Below are positions 36,073 to 51,361 of a stretch of 64,000 bases of DNA, in pieces (positions within the stretch are counted from its first letter, which is position 1; every line of letters begins with the position of its first letter). The translations under genes and the position numbers were made by a program. Source of the DNA: Hybos culiciformis. Its lineage: Eukaryota > Arthropoda > Insecta > Diptera > Hybotidae. Under the pieces are notes generated by a model. The model had not been told where the DNA came from. It was given only the letters and a program-made list of their open reading frames with translations, and searched no databases. The stretch lies in the NCBI GenBank assembly GCA_964007475.1, contig OZ023273.1:125225812-125289811 (forward strand), read 5' to 3'.

Positions 36073-39000
36073 TTTGTTTCGAATTATTTTGAAAACTTTA
36101 TTAATTTTTAAAAATTTAAATTATTGGGAACAATCAGTTAAAAAAAATTCAGTAATTTTCTGTCAGAACGTTCGATTTGAATAACCTCAACACTAGTTAG
36201 CAGAAGAATCTTTTTAATCCCACTTTATTGCTAATAATGAAAAATTATTAGATATACATATACATTAGATACTAAATACATTATCTAATTTTAATATATT
36301 TTCTTTTTAGAAGTTATGACATGAACCCAAAAAGTTTTAAAACAACATTTTCGTGAGAATAATTTTGCCGTACATCCGAGCGAATATATAGTAGTTATTT
36401 ATAAAAAAAAGGTTGTGGTCAGCGTGCGTTACAATTATACAAATTTAAAACCTAATTTTATGTTTTCAAAATAAACTTACAAATCTCTGTAATTATTTTG
36501 TCTGCACTTTAAGAAATTGAAATCATAATACTTAATATGATATTTTAATTTGATTTTGATATGGAATGTAGTAAAAAAAAAAACAATTAAATTATTGAAT
36601 CGGCACCAACAACCTTAATTAATGTAAAAATAAAATTTTAAAGTGTTTGTTCACTTCACTTTAAAGTGTATTATTATCATATTTTTATTTAAGATACTCT
36701 TAATGTCGATTTGATTCGCTGTGTTTACTATCAAGACTATTTACATTATAACGTAATTAAACAGTAGTAACGAAATATTTTGAAGTTTTCAACATTTTTT
36801 TAAGGATCATCTAAAAAAAAAGATACTTAGTTTAAACAATGTCAAGACCTTGATTAGTATAAAAATATTAGAGTAATATTAAATCGATAATGCACGCAGT
36901 TATTTATATTTACGCAACACATATTTGAATTAAATTTAATACAATAAAACTTTGTTTAACAGTCCTAATTTTTGCAAAAAGGTAAAAACACATTTTTGAC
37001 AGAAATATCTTGCCCTGAATGTCCCAGAAGAATTATTTATATATTCAAACTTTCTTTCATGCTAATTTACTATCTGAGAACTATTGGCTAGATGATGCCA
37101 TTAAACCAAAAAAAAACAAAAATTAAAAATTAAGCTCATGCCGGGTTAATTATAAGATGCCTTCTTATTTGTTTCGGATTGATTAGATTAGCTTCTTTTT
37201 ACAATATTAAGTTGCATTCGCTTGAAGTTTATTTCTCAATTCGACTTTTATAATTTAGCATTTTTTTCTTGCATTAACCTTTGGTTTTATTATTTTTTCT
37301 ACACGGTAAATTTATATACTTTTTAATCAATACATCCAATTTAAAGGTGGTAAGGACTTAATTTTGATGTTAACTTACAAAGAAATACTTGATAATTTTA
37401 GTTTGAACGAATTGAACCAACATTGTTTGTATTCTATTTATGACAGGTGAATTAAGTTTATTATTTCTACTTTATAGTACAATCTCAATATAATAATAAT
37501 TTATTTAATACAAAATATGAAGTTTCCGTCATTTTATTCTAATTTAACAACATTAAGGTTAAAACACTCTTAAGTTTTAAGTTCAGCGCATAAGTTTGTT
37601 TAGTTGATAATTTCTTGAACTTGATGAAATGAATTCATTTTTTTTTGTGGGATTTTTCATTGAGCCTTTAATGTTATTGCATTGAAATAATTTTGCAAAT
37701 TTTTTCAATATTATTCACGAACTATATATGAAATAAAAACATCTTGAATTTTTTACACTATTTCTAAAGTTTTCATAAAATCCATTGAACTTAACCAAAA
37801 AACAAATTCTTAGCATAAAATCAATATCAAAAACCACTAATTAACACTTCAAATTAATAAATTTATTTTTAAGTGAACGAATAAATCAATATTTATCGTA
37901 ATTTGTAGCGCACAATGATTAAGATGTTGTTTTTTTTTTTTTTTTTTTCAAAACAAATTTTATAATTGCACTTTAAAGAAACCTACTTTGCACTACTTAT
38001 TTATGAACAAAAAAAAATAAAATAAATTCACAAATTTTATGGTCAATTTAGATCACTATAAATGTTAAGCAGTCAATTTAATTAAGATTGAAAAAAAAAA
38101 ATACATGAAAAAAAAATTATTGAACTAGAAATAATATTTTTATAATTTGTTATATCAAACAAAAAAAAAACGAAATATGAAAAGCAATTTAAAAACAAAA
38201 AATACATTGTTTCTTAAAATAAAAAAAAATCAAGGGCAAAATTTATATATTTTAAAAATATTAATAATTTTTGTAAAGATGAATTACAATTTATGTACAA
38301 CTTGTTATTTTCTTTGTAATTTGCAAAAGAAAAATTATGTGCCCATAATTTCTTCCCATAAAATAACCGATTGGGGAACTAAAACATATTGTTTTTTTTG
38401 TTGGTCCATTACCGAATACTGGTGGCAGAATGCTTGAGATAAGCATATTCAATATGAAGATAAAACGATTTGAAGAAAGCAATAAATACGACATATATTT
38501 ATCATAATGGTTTTCTTTCTCGTTAGACTATAAAAATCTTAGAACTTACGATTTAATTTCGTACAAATAAATCTCTTTTATCAAGTGAATAATACAGATC
38601 ACTATTTTTCTATAATAATTATATTGCAATATTGTAATATTGTAATAAATAATGTTTTAAAGTTAAGTTGAAAATTCAATTTTAGTTGTATTAGAAAAAG
38701 GAAAAACAAAGTTCGAATTTTTAAACAAAAGTAGCTATAATTGGACAAAAATAATAAGTGTTATGTTTCACTACCCAATTATATTATTATTGCTAGATAA
38801 TTCAATAAATTTAATATTTTACTATTAAAAAAAAACAAAAAAAAAAAAATCATAAAACATAATGACAATTAGAAATTACAAATTTATTTAAGACTGTTAG
38901 ATATTGAAATAAGACAAAAAATATGATTAAAATGACCTTGAAGAGTTAAAATTTTTGTTTTGTGTTAAACGAATTTATGTAACAGAATTATGCAGTAAGT

Positions 39001-41561
39001 TAGGAAGATAAAAGGAAATAATATAGTAAAAAGAATAATTGTTATTGTTTGAACTTATGTATTTGTATTACATATAAAAAAGATGTAGTAATAAATTTTG
39101 TGGGAAGTTTATAGTTTGGAAGCTCACTATGTACTAATGTGTTTATAAGATATATTAATAGAACAGGAATCAATATCTTCGTAGTTGTTCAGTATCTGTT
39201 AACTGTTGTAACCTATGAAACTTTTGAATTTTAATTATTAAAAGGATTCTATTCGTTTAAGATTTAAGAATTTAATTTTCAAAAAATATTATATAGATAA
39301 GGGTCTTAAACCAAAATAGGTTTCTGTGTTGGTTGGGTCTTAAACCAAAAGGTTTTTATTATTAGAGAGCAACAAAAAATAATAATAAAGTTAAATTATA
39401 AAAATTAATGCTCTCAACACTTGAAGCCTATTAATTACGTTATGTCAATCTGACACTGTTTGTCTTGTGTACTGCTCTATGCTTACTTATTTTCAATTAG
39501 GATGAATTCTTGTTTTGAAACTTAAAATTAATTTCTATTTAGAATGTTTTTGTCTATTTCTTTCTTTCATAATTTTATTTCCAAAACCTTGATCTGGGTA
39601 GTCGGCTTTGAGGATCCACAAAAATATTTGGTATAAAAATTACATACCATTTCAGTCTAGAATTAGCTCATTTCAACACAAAGTTGCGTTGGAGCCGTTT
39701 TTTTTTGTAAATTTTCGGTGTCTGAACTAGATGTTTTTTTTTAGCCTATACATACGTACAACACTTAATTATGCTAACTGGGTTAACATTTAATTTAAAT
39801 TAATGGGTCTTGGAATTGAAATCTCAAAATTGAAACAAATTTCAGTCCAATTCATTTCAACATCTTTTTTTTTGGTCTACTTATATCACACATTAAATTG
39901 AAAATTTTTTTCCATCAACATATTTGTTCAAAATTTCAAACTTTTTGTAAAAAACTATTCCCTAAAATTAATTGATGTAATAATGTGAAATGGAATTTTA
40001 TTTTTTATGCTTCCCAAATTTTGTGTCATTATTAGATTAAATAATCATAGATAACTTAATTAAAATACTCTAATTATTTTGCTCTATTAAGTAGCTATAT
40101 ACAGTGTAATATCGAAGACATCATTTTATTTTAATGTTCAACAAATAATTTAAAGCAATTGTAACAAGTTAAAAACGATTAATAGAGCCGGATATTAACA
40201 TCATCATTATGTAAACTTTTAACATTAGATAAGTGAAAATCATATTAAAATTTTTGTCTTCTACGCTTAAATGAATTTTTATATTAATTTGTTTTATAAA
40301 AATGCCAAGTGGGCACGTAAAAACTATGCATAATTACAAAATAATTTTCAATTCCTTGAAAAAGTTATAGGGAATTGAAATTGCAATAAAATAGCAATTA
40401 TTGGTGATTTATTACAGTCTAGGTAATCCAAAAATTTTAATTATTTCATAATTATTAAATTTAGCGAAAGGAAATAAAAGATTTCTTAATTTATTTTCGT
40501 TAATTTATTTAATTTTTTTTTTTTTTTATTATTTTATTTACAAAATAAATTTTTTTTTACAATATTCATTAAATATTACAATAATAATTACATTTAAGAG
40601 ATATATAAAAAAATGAAAATCGATATAACAGAATAATATGGGCAAGAGGAAACTGGAGAATAATTTTCACGGTTTCATATATTTTACCAGTCAAACTTTA
40701 TATATTTATTTCAAACAAGATTTCCCGTTGAAATTTTTAATAAATTCAATAAATTCTGATCTAAATAATTTTTTTTTTGACAGAATTTATGTTTTCCGTT
40801 CTTTATCTTTGTTTGTTGAATGAAATGTCAAATTTAATTTTCATTATGTTATTTGTGACTTAAGCATTGTACTTAAGTAAACACAATTATGTATATGTGA
40901 CAACAATTATCTAGAATATTTTTAATGAAATATAAATAAAATAATTTAATCTAATGTTGGGAATATCTGTTTGAAATATAAAATAAAAATTTTCTAGAAA
41001 GATTACACTAACAAATAGTTTTAACCAATTATTTTTAATTGTTAAAAAAACCACACTGAGATTCTAATAAATCTTAGTGATTTTCTTGAAGGCTTCAATT
41101 TTTATTTTTAAAGTTCCATAATTATTTTGTTTTTAGAACAATAATTTATCAGTTTTCAGTTTTATCATTTAAAAATTGTGATAAATTCCAGAAAGTAAAA
41201 AATCTTAATCTGAGCAATTTTATTATGTTTGATGAAAATGTTCACGTCAAGCGAACGGAAAATTGAAAGTTGTATGGTTGATAAGAAAAAGTTCATTTTG
41301 TACAATAAAATTTTCATTTAGTAATTATCAAAATGAATTTATCACAGATTAAATAAAATAATTTACAAAGTTCGCAACCTAAAACATAAATAAATTTACT
41401 CATTTTAAGAAAAAGCCCGATTAACAAAAAAAAAAAACCCCATCGGTAATTTAAATGGTTAAGAAAAGTTCCATTTAACAATTTATGTTAAAATTCGTTT
41501 GTAGAGTTTGGCATTAATTAAAAAAATTCTTTAAATAATTAAATTTTCAATGAAAATTTAT
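36073..41561. other. A/T-rich non-coding region
   Basis: No gene, RNA or complete transposon recognised. A short direct duplication of GGGTCTTAAACCAAAA occurs at about 39,300 and 39,338. Poly-T and poly-A runs are frequent. Confidence 0.5.
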
Positions 41562-42996
41562 TTAATGCCATGCGCCATGATCACTTCCGTATCCGTAGCT
41601 CCCACCATGCGATGAAAATTCAACATGAGATTCTTGGTGATGACCCAAATCAATATGACCTCCATCATGATGTCCCAAATCATGATGTCCTAAATCATGA
41701 TGTCCCCCATCATGATGACCTAAATCGTGATGTCCTAGATCATGATGCGAATGATGGAAAACTGGTGTTTTATAGGGAATATGTTTTTCAATATGTACTG
41801 GTACATGTTGTTCAATATGAACAGGCCGTGGAACACCAACTGGAATTTTAACTGGAATCGGTATATGCTTTTCTACTGGAACAGGTATATGTTTTTCAAC
41901 TGGATATGGTGCAGGAACAGGTACCTTTACGGGTACGGGTACAGGTCTATCTACATGTACTGGAACTGAAATGAAAAATTTAAAATAAAATTTTAATTCT
42001 AACTTTATAAATTTCTCCATCTTTTGAAATCTAAATAAAAATATTTTTTGATGAATGATATGTACTTAGTATATGTTCCTATAAATTTTTATCGACTTAA
42101 ATTAAAAAATAATATTCAAAATATTAACCTGGTCGATCGTAAGGTATATGAACTGGATATGGAATTTTTTTGATCACCGGGTATGGTACATGTTTTTCTA
42201 CGTGAACTGGAACAGGTTTTGGTACATGAACTGGGTATGGTCTATCATATGGAACATGAACTGGATAATGCACAATTTTTTCTACTGGATAAGGCTGTGG
42301 TACATGAACTGGAACTTTCACTGGATATGGTACTTTCCTTTCTACTGGATAAGGCTGTGGTACATGAACTTCAACTGGAACATGAACTTTTTTCTCAACT
42401 GGGTAAGGAGCTGGAATATAAACTTTCACTGGAACTGGTCGGTCTACATGAACATGAACAGGAACATGAACTTTTTTCTCCACTGGATACGGAACATTAA
42501 TGTGTTCTGGAACCTTAATGATTTCTTTAACTGGATAATGCACAATTTTTTCTACTGGATAAGGTTGTGGTACTTTAACATGAACTGGAACATGCACATC
42601 TTTGTATACTGGAACCGGAATATGTTTTTCAACTGGATACGGAACTGCTACTTTTTTCACCAATGTTAATGTTTTATGTGAATGGGAATGATGATGAGGA
42701 TGGTGTTCATGATGACCATGATGACCGTGATCACCGTATCCGTAGCTATGTAAATCATTTGCACCGATATCATGACCTAAATCATAAATATGATCAAAAT
42801 GTCCTAAATCGTAATGACCATGCGATCCATGATCATATCCGTAGCCGTGACCATAACTGGTGCTAAATATACCACGTTTCTCTTGTTTCTTTTCTGCTGT
42901 TGGTTCAACTGATTTTTTCTCTATTGATTTTTTCTCTTTAACTTCCTCAGCCTTGGCACTTACGAATATTAAGATGGCAACAAGCCCAATTATCAA
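41562..42996 (-). CDS. Secreted Val-Pro-Tyr/His-rich repeat protein B (5' partial)
   Basis: Two exons on the minus strand, 42996-42129 and 41965-41562, joined in phase 1 (CCA G|TT) across a 163-nt intron with a weak GTTAAT donor; 423 aa before TAA. The first exon found opens with [18 protein letters not shown] after an acceptor at TTTATAG. As in its paralogue, a tiny initiator exon upstream is missing from the model. Order of parts: signal core, Lys/Glu-rich segment, KKQEKRG, a Gly/Tyr/His-rich region ([13 protein letters not shown]), a His cluster, [20 protein letters not shown], then about 30 PYPVEK/VPVHV units. The tail has [15 protein letters not shown] repeats and ends GSDHGAWH. It shares KKQEKRG, KTLT.VKKV and the repeat core with the gene at 19.9-21.2 kb, so the two are paralogues in the same orientation. 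The His-rich tail could bind metal. An extracellular structural role is inferred, not shown. Confidence 0.85.
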
Positions 42997-45900
42997 CTAT
43001 AAAAATATATATATAAAAATACCATTAATGAAAGTGAAATATAAATTTTATACAAAGAAATTGCATAAAGTAAAAATTGCAATAAATTATTCTTGGCAAC
43101 ACAGATTATTTTATTGTAAAATGCATATAATTGAGTCATCGTCAGTATAAACATATAATGTAAATGTAATCTGATCCACATAATAATAATGTATTTAATT
43201 TTGTTTTCTTTTTTTATTTTTGAATTAAACCAAAAATTGTGTATGTGACGCAAGTGTAAAAGAAAAAAAAAAACGTAACATAAAAATATTTTTCTTTAAC
43301 ATTTTTGTTTTCAGGGTTTTCTTTGTCGGACTACTTATTTCTTATTTTGTTTTATATAATGATTACATACATGTTATTTTTAGTTAATAATGGTTAATAA
43401 CACCCACTTTAGGCTTTGTGTTTTTAATATTTTCACCGAAAAATTTCCTCAAAACAAAACAAAAAAATAATAAATAAAACACATATCGGTTACATTATTG
43501 TTTTAGTTTGACAGTTTTAACTATAATTACAATACTATTTTTATTTCATACTAACTAGCATTAAAAAAGACTATTTTGCATGTCTGGGGAATTTTAAAAG
43601 TTTATAAAAATTACAAAAAAACAAAAATGTGTAATATTAAATTTCAAGCTTTTAATTAAAATAATACCAACGAAAAATGAACTTTGAAATACAATCTTAA
43701 CCTTTTTTGCACTGCTATTTTTATATTTACGAAAGTAAATAATGAAAATTTAAATAAGTAGTTTAAGAAAGTTTCTTGAAATTTGCAAAATAACAAATTT
43801 TCATCAAATACTTAAAATTTTCAATCAATTTATTTGGTTTTTTTTTTTTTTTTAAGTTGACCTAAAATAATTTTTTTTTTAACTCTCAATTTTAATACTT
43901 TCAATTTCAAAAAAAATAAAGACATTGTTTTCATTTGAAGTTTAAGCAATTTTCTTATATAAATTTTTAATGAAGCGCATCAATACACTTTATCTTTCTC
44001 AATAAGATCTAAAATGTTTTACTTTTCTTGTAATATGTAATTCAAAAATGTGAAATATATGTACATATATATATAAAAAAAAATTTCTTAAAAACAAAAA
44101 AGAAATCATCATGAAAGATTAAATGTGTTTTGAATTTCTTATTATCTATCGTATTACATGAAAATAATGCAGTTTTGGTAAAAATAAACAATATGGCGGG
44201 AAATGTTCATTATAGTACCATTGCCTGTGTTGAAGTGAAGATTATATAGTTCATTTGGAATTTTAATATTATATCTTATTAGTTGATGAGTTATTTTGTC
44301 ATTTTAATGACAATGCGAAAATAGATAGTAGCTGATGAAATTTTATAACCGAAGTGATTTATTATTATTCATACAAAACAGTTAAGCGGTTACATTAACC
44401 ATTAACCACTTTGATAATTTTTTTTTTCTATATATGATTGTACGTTTCTTGAACTTGTAATTTTATCTTTACTGCGCAATCTTATTGTAGAAATAAAATT
44501 ATATATTTTTTTTTGCTCTTTTTAATACTATTTAATCACTAGCATGCAAAATTTTTTCCTTTCTATTTAAGTGGTTATTTCAAGGAAAGTAAAATTTGAG
44601 TTATTAATTTAACGTATCCTCAAATTAAGGAACTACATCTAACGTGTAAAATGTACATAAACATTTTTTTTTTCTTTTGATTAATTTGTTTTTAAATCAT
44701 AACACTGCACCATTTATCAGTTGTTTATGTAACACTTGGGAAAGTAAAATGAAGTGGTTTTAATAATTACAGAAAAAAAGTAAAATATTTAATTTTATTA
44801 ATTTTGTCTGACAACGAATGCTTGAATAACATAAAAATAAACTTGATAATTTATGGAATAAAGCCTATTTCATGAAAATATTGAACTATTTTTTCATGTA
44901 ATTTCCTAAAATAAGTATTTATTTAACATTTATTTTGGATAAAATAATGTATAAATAATTTTTTTTTAATTTATATTTTAAACGAATTTCCTCTACAGAT
45001 AGTTCAAAGATCCCACTGGATATATTTTATTTTATTTTATTAGTACAATAATTTATTCAAACTGCATCATCGTAAAAGTTTTATTTCAAAACAAGTTTGC
45101 AGCTTAAGTCTTTTGTTTTGATAATTTTTTTTGAATCTGTGACTCGAAAATTAATTCAAATATTATTACCGAACAAGTTTTATTTGAAAATAATGTTTCT
45201 AATTTCAGTCTTAGTTTTTTTTTGGCACAGAAACTCGAAAGCTTATCATGGCGTAAGTTTTATTTCAAAACAAGGTTCGTAGCTTAAGTCTTTTGTTTGA
45301 TATTTGTTTGAGATAGAAGTATTCTTTCCAAAACAAATGTACAATTACAAAATTCATATTCAAATAATTTAACAGTTTAAAAAAATATTTAATTATGATT
45401 TGATTTTAGGGAAAATTTTTTAAAATTTGGTTGCACTCAATAAACTTTATGATTCACAAATTTTTTTTTTTTAAATTGATAAACATTTCGTTAAGATCTT
45501 ATCATCATGACGGAGTAAAATAAAAATGGAATAGATTTCAAATTTTTGTTAAATCAAAATTTTTTCATAGTACACTATTAATTGTATTCGATTAGTATTT
45601 TAATTTTTGGAGGTTTTATCATAATTTTTTTTTGAATTTTGCAATGATTAATAAAAAATTGTCATGTTTTAAGTACATCAATATTGTATTGCCACATTTT
45701 AATTCAATCTTTGATTCAAAACTTTGCCGAAACTAAAAATTATAATTTTATAATTTACGTTAAAAAAAAATTAAACTCTAATTAAATTATGAACTTTTTT
45801 CTTATTATTATTTTTTAGAATCAGATATTTATTGCACCAAGTACCACTGCCGATATAAAAAATATCCCTTTTATTATACTATTTTTTATTTATTTTTTTT

Positions 45901-48900
45901 ATTTATTTTGTTGAATTGTTAGTTTAATTTTTATTTTTTAAACAAAATTTATTAAAAAAGAAAATATTTTAACAGTCCTTTTTTATACTTAAGAACGTAA
46001 ATAATTTTTTAACTTTAATTTATTTTTAACAATTATTTTATTTTATATAATTAATCCATAGCGAATTTTTCTAAACATACCATCGATTTCATTTTTAATT
46101 AAATAAATAATTCTCAAAGAATTAAAAAAAAACTTAAAGGGTTGTTATAACACTGAACCCAAATGTATTACTGGATATCTTTAAATTCCGTTCACTTGCT
46201 TTTATATTCCACCGTTAAAAAAAATTTACTTTAATAAGAATTATTTAACAATCCCCAAAGCAAAAAAAAAAAATAAACAATCAGTTAAAAGAAAAAAAAT
46301 CATGCATATCTGTAAAAAATAAAAATTATTGCAGATTGTCCATCGCCTTTTGAATTGTATAGCAAAAGAAAACCTAAAAGTTTGTTAAGTACATAAAAAA
46401 AATATATAATACGAATATAGTGTTTTTTTATTATTAACTCCAATTATTTATATGTGGTATTTTTATTTGGGTTTTTGTTTTTAAATTGTTTTAAATTTAT
46501 CATTTGTAATTCTTCTAGTGTTCAAAGTTGGATTTTATATAAAGTAAAGCTAAATTAAGTTAACTAAGAAACAGAGTGTAAATTATACGAACCAGAAGCA
46601 GAATTTGTAAAAAACTTCTGGAATCAAATATAACTGAGGAAGAAAAATTACTGTCTCAATAACTTATTTAATTTTAAGTCAAAAACTATGTTTGTATTTA
46701 ATTAATTAGTGCTTGTCGGAGGTTATATCATCTTGAAATTGAAAAATGTATTTTTTTTTATTTTGTATTCGTGTCTGCAGAAATACAAGAAGTAAGTTTT
46801 ATTTTCATTTTTGCAGATTTTCTTCTTGTTTTTAACTTTCAATTTCAATGCGGTTAACCGCAACAAGTTCTTTATAATTTTTTATTATTTAATTTTTTTT
46901 TTTTTGGTAAAACCAAATAATGTGGTGGTTTTAGGGTACTTTTTTTTTTTGCTTTGGTGTATTTTATGACACATTTAGAGATGTGTAATTTGAAACCTAA
47001 TAGAATTATGTGATTATGAGTTATCATTATCATTATGTGAACTGTGAAGTAGGAATTGAAATTAATTAATAGTTTGTAGTTACTATATTTCAATCGATGT
47101 CTTATGAAACGGGCGAGGGTATAAGATCTTTTAAATTCTTTTTCCAGCCATTAATGCGGGAAATGGAGCTCTCTAGAAAGGGATTAATAGTTTCACCTAA
47201 ATTAGAAATTTAATTGTACTAAAAATTCAATAATCAATAATATTTCAATTTCGATATTAACAATTATAGATTCAATGAGCTATGAAAGTGTAATAAAGTT
47301 AATGATTTTAATTTAAAATTTTGCTTAACAATTATTAGATTCAATATGTTTAAAATTAAAATAAATTTAAGCAGTGTCGATTAGTGTCCTCCAAATTAAA
47401 AAAAACTTGCCCTTTTACTTTGTTTTAAATATTTTAATTTTTTATATACTTGATTTTATTACGTTAATTAAGATCCTATTGTAGACCATGTTATTGTCGC
47501 TAATGCTTATGGATATATTTTAGTTATGCATATCTAATCAACATATTTCCATAGTATAAGTTGCTTAATTAATGCAAAATTATTTTGTAATAAACTTATT
47601 CCATATTCTTATAATTGTGATATGTATTGTTGTTAATAAGTGAAACAAGTGTGACAACAAAAAAAAAAAGGTATTTCTAAATTAAGGCAATAAGAATTTT
47701 AACACTGTTAACTTTAAAAACTGACAGTTTTAAATGCTAATAATTATTAAAATTGTTCCAACTTAAGCATGTATTGTGTAAGCTTCATACTAATCACTTC
47801 TACATAATCAAGAAATGTTATAGCATTCAGTAAAAAGTGTGTATTATCAAAAATTTTAATTTTTGAGTGAATTCATTGATAAAATTTGCATTAAATACTG
47901 CATTGTGATTTTTAAGTCTGAACTTTTAATCAATTCCTTTCCAATGACCGTTGTTCTCAGATATTGACCTAAGAACTCAAAATTTCTTAAAACTTATATT
48001 TGAAATACATTACGTATTTGCATATATACATAAAAAAAACAATAAAAGAAAATTTCATAATTTTCTTGACAATATTTTTTTATTTAAATAAAAAAAAAAA
48101 AAAATGACCATGTAGTTTTATTATTTTTCATTTTCCTATTTTTATGTATATACACTTAAATAGAGTAATTTTGCGCATATCAACTATGAATAAAAGTAAT
48201 TATGATATATGTTTTATATTTTTATTTACGCTTTGTAATTATTTGTGTTATTGCAGAATGTGGTGAAATATGCTCTAAACTTAACCGTTTAACCTAATAG
48301 GGTCTTAAATATTTCAATAATAATATTTATCTAGTAAAGCAACCCGTGGAATATTCAAGCCTAGCTTATTTTCCTTATAATTTTTTACTTTAATCCCGTT
48401 TATATAATTTCTAATAGATGTCGAATGCTGCAAACGAGATAGGTAAGCATACAGAGACACTAATAAAGGCATATAAACAATTTGAGGGGATTAAAAAAAA
48501 ATTGTGTGGTAAACAAGCCAAAAAAAAAGTTTAAAGCTAATCGTGAACATTTCATGAGTTTCGGTATTTCGTAAATTATTTGTAGAAGGCCAAGTTTACT
48601 AGTAGATGTTTTTTATTATTCTGGAGCAAGTGTATTATTTCTGTCTTATAATCAGTAAAAAATCCAAATATAGTTTACTACTGAAAATTGTGACAAATTT
48701 TACTTTTATTTTTTTAATGTCAAAGTTTGTTGGTCTTAATTTAACATTTTATTTTTTGAATAAAATTTATGCGTTTTAGAATTTTTACTTTAATTAATTT
48801 TTTAAGTTGTGACTTGTGAGATGGATTTCTTTGTCTAATTCTGGAATTTTCAATAATTTTCTGCAGTGATAATATTGAACTGTCTAAAAAAAACATTTTA

Positions 48901-50831
48901 CGAAACAAAAATAGGGAAGCAATAAATTAAGGTACATATGTATATCTTAAAACGAAATTCGAGGTTTAGTACCCACTTATAAAGTTTTCTTAAATAAAAA
49001 TGTTGAATTTTTAATTGTATCAAAATTAATTAAAATTTTGAAATGTTTAAGCAAGGGGTGTTTTGTTTAACGTATTACACGTTACATTTACGAGTTTCTT
49101 TTCACTGCATATCTAATACTTCAAAGAATTTGTAATTTTTAACTGTCGGGAACAACAAAAACATCAGATTTAGATTTCCTCTAGCTCTTTGTACATTTGG
49201 TATTTAATGTTTTTATACAATATTTTATAGAATAATCTTCAGGCTTCCAAAAATATATTTTAAGTACAAAATTAAAAACAATCGTTAATACAATAATTTA
49301 TTATGTGTTTTGACGGACAAAACAACCTTTTTTTTTTCTCATTTCTTATTTTTAATTGATTAATAAAAAGCTTAATTTTTTCCCACTAAAATCAAGCATC
49401 AGGAAATATTTCCAAACCATAACTTGATATTTTAATAAGAAAAAATAAAATGACTTTAAAAAATTAGTATTAATTTCATTTTTATTTATGTTTATTTTAA
49501 AACTATATACATATACGTATAGTTATTTTGAATTTTGGGATTTAGAACAAGCATTTGTTCATAAATTATTATTATTACAGATAAAATGTCAAAAGTAGAA
49601 GAGTGTTATATTTGCTCGAAAAGACATTGTTGTTGGCTCTTTGTATATTAAAATAGTTAACTTCTTTTTTTTGTAATATTAATATTAATACCTGATATTA
49701 ATTTTTCGATAAATGAAACAATAATCGAAATAAAATTCTATAAAAATTAAAATTGATGGAGATTTATTAAAAAACAAGATTGATGTTTCAAGAAATTTCT
49801 TCCTTAAAATGCCTAAATTAAATTAATCTCATATAACAGTATGAGAAAATATTATAAATATATTTTCTGAACTAATAGCGTCATTGTCGTAAAACATAAT
49901 TGATACTATAATTGATCTATTTTGCGATTAAGAGTCAAGTAGCTCTAAAAACGATTTATTAACATTTCATGCTTGGGAATTTTGAAACACTTAAAAATAA
50001 ATTAAACTCGCCAGTCGATAAGATGTCAAAAAATACAACTCCAACCACTTTAATCTAGTTTTAATTTAATTGTTGAATTAAATTAGTTCTTCTAACTAAT
50101 ACATATTTTTTCTGATCATTATAATAATTTTAAGACAATCTAGTAAAAAACTAAAATTATGAAATATTTTAATTGAATGGAATTTTATTTTACAAATTGT
50201 TTAATTTATTGAAATTCTTATATTAAAACCTAATTATAAATAAGAAATTAAAACTTAATATTAAAGTACGGACAAATATATCATTCAGAAAATACTTTGC
50301 AAAATTTAATCGAATAATGATAAATTATTTTTTATTTCCGAATAAAAATTTCATATGAAATGCCAAAATATTGCAAAAAAAAAAATAAATTTTTGTTCGA
50401 ATTTTAATCATCATACCACATTTTTGGTTTAATTAAGTAAATTATTTGGAAATGGAAATAAAACAAATTTTAATATTTTTGATTTAAAAAACATATTTTC
50501 GTCCAATATCAGCAGATTAATAATTGGATAAGATTTTAATCAATAAATTTGATACTTGATTTTAGCACTTTTGAAACTTTGCAGTATGAATAGCGAAAAA
50601 TAGTTAAATTTACTTTATTGTTAATTTAAAAAAAAAATTAAATTAATATAAAATGTTTACAATAAAAGAAACTTTTTAAATTTTATTCAGTCAAGGGTAA
50701 ATTAAAAAAAAAAAATATTATTATTTTAAGAAGAAAAAAAAATATATTTTAAAAATTAACTTCTGTTCTTCTGTTGTTGGCACAGTTCTTGTCAGTCTTC
50801 TCATCTAAAGTAATAGTAACAAGTCTAACTA
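42997..50831. other. A/T-rich non-coding region, with the likely initiator exon of protein B
   Basis: No exon could be assigned with confidence. The start-codon exon of the repeat-protein gene at 41.6-43.0 kb should lie here, upstream on the minus strand, but it may be only a few codons long and cannot be picked by eye. A degenerate tandem repeat is present at 45,070-45,320. Confidence 0.45.
45070..45320. repeat. Degenerate ~85-90 bp tandem repeat, three units
   Basis: The phrase AAGTTTTATTTCAAAACAAG, followed by GCTTAAGTCTTTTGTTTGAT, occurs at about 45,075 and 45,254. A weaker middle copy (CAAGTTTTATTTGAAAATAA) lies near 45,175. The units also share GACTCGAAA/AACTCGAAA. It is non-coding. 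Confidence 0.65.
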
Positions 50832-51361
50832 CACCCAGAAAAAAAAATTGTTAAATTAAAAGATTTTATAGGTAAAATTAACAAAAAATCTTTATAGATT
50901 TTGCGCAAAAGGGTTTATAGTTAAATTAAAATTGCAAAAATTGTTAATTCAAAAGACATATTACATTGTTAAAATTAACACAAAATTGTTATATTTAAAA
51001 TGTTAAGTTGTTATTATAACAATTTTAGCAGTTGAGAAAAAAATATATTGTTACGGTGCCAAACTGTTAAATTAACTATTCGAAATAATTATTTTAAAAT
51101 AGTTTTTTGTTTTTTTATTTTTTTGGTTTGTTTTTGTTTTTTTTTCGCCTTTTTTTGTTTTTTTTTCGCCTTTTTTTTGTTTTTTTTTTGGTTTTTTTTT
51201 GGTTTTTTTTTTTGGTTTTTTTTGGTTCTTTTTTTTTGTTTTTTTTTTTGTTTTTTTAAATTTTTTTTTTGTTTTTTTTTTTAAATTTCTTGGTTTGTTT
51301 TTTTTTTTGTTTTTTTTTTCGCTTTTTTCGTCTTTTTTTGTTTTTTTATTTTTTTTTTTAT

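Noticed and set aside
42148..42669. Plus-strand Trp/Asn/Phe-rich frame of 173 codons (and similar ones at 19958-20344, 20681-21034, 41742-41969)
   Set aside because: Antisense shadows of the PYPVEK repeat exons; the codon periodicity keeps the opposite strand open.
46810..46870. Candidate missing ACE C-terminal exon (reads FNFQFQ after a TTGCAG acceptor)
   Set aside because: In the phase required by the 18327 donor it hits a stop within a few codons, and the surrounding residues do not match the ACE family.
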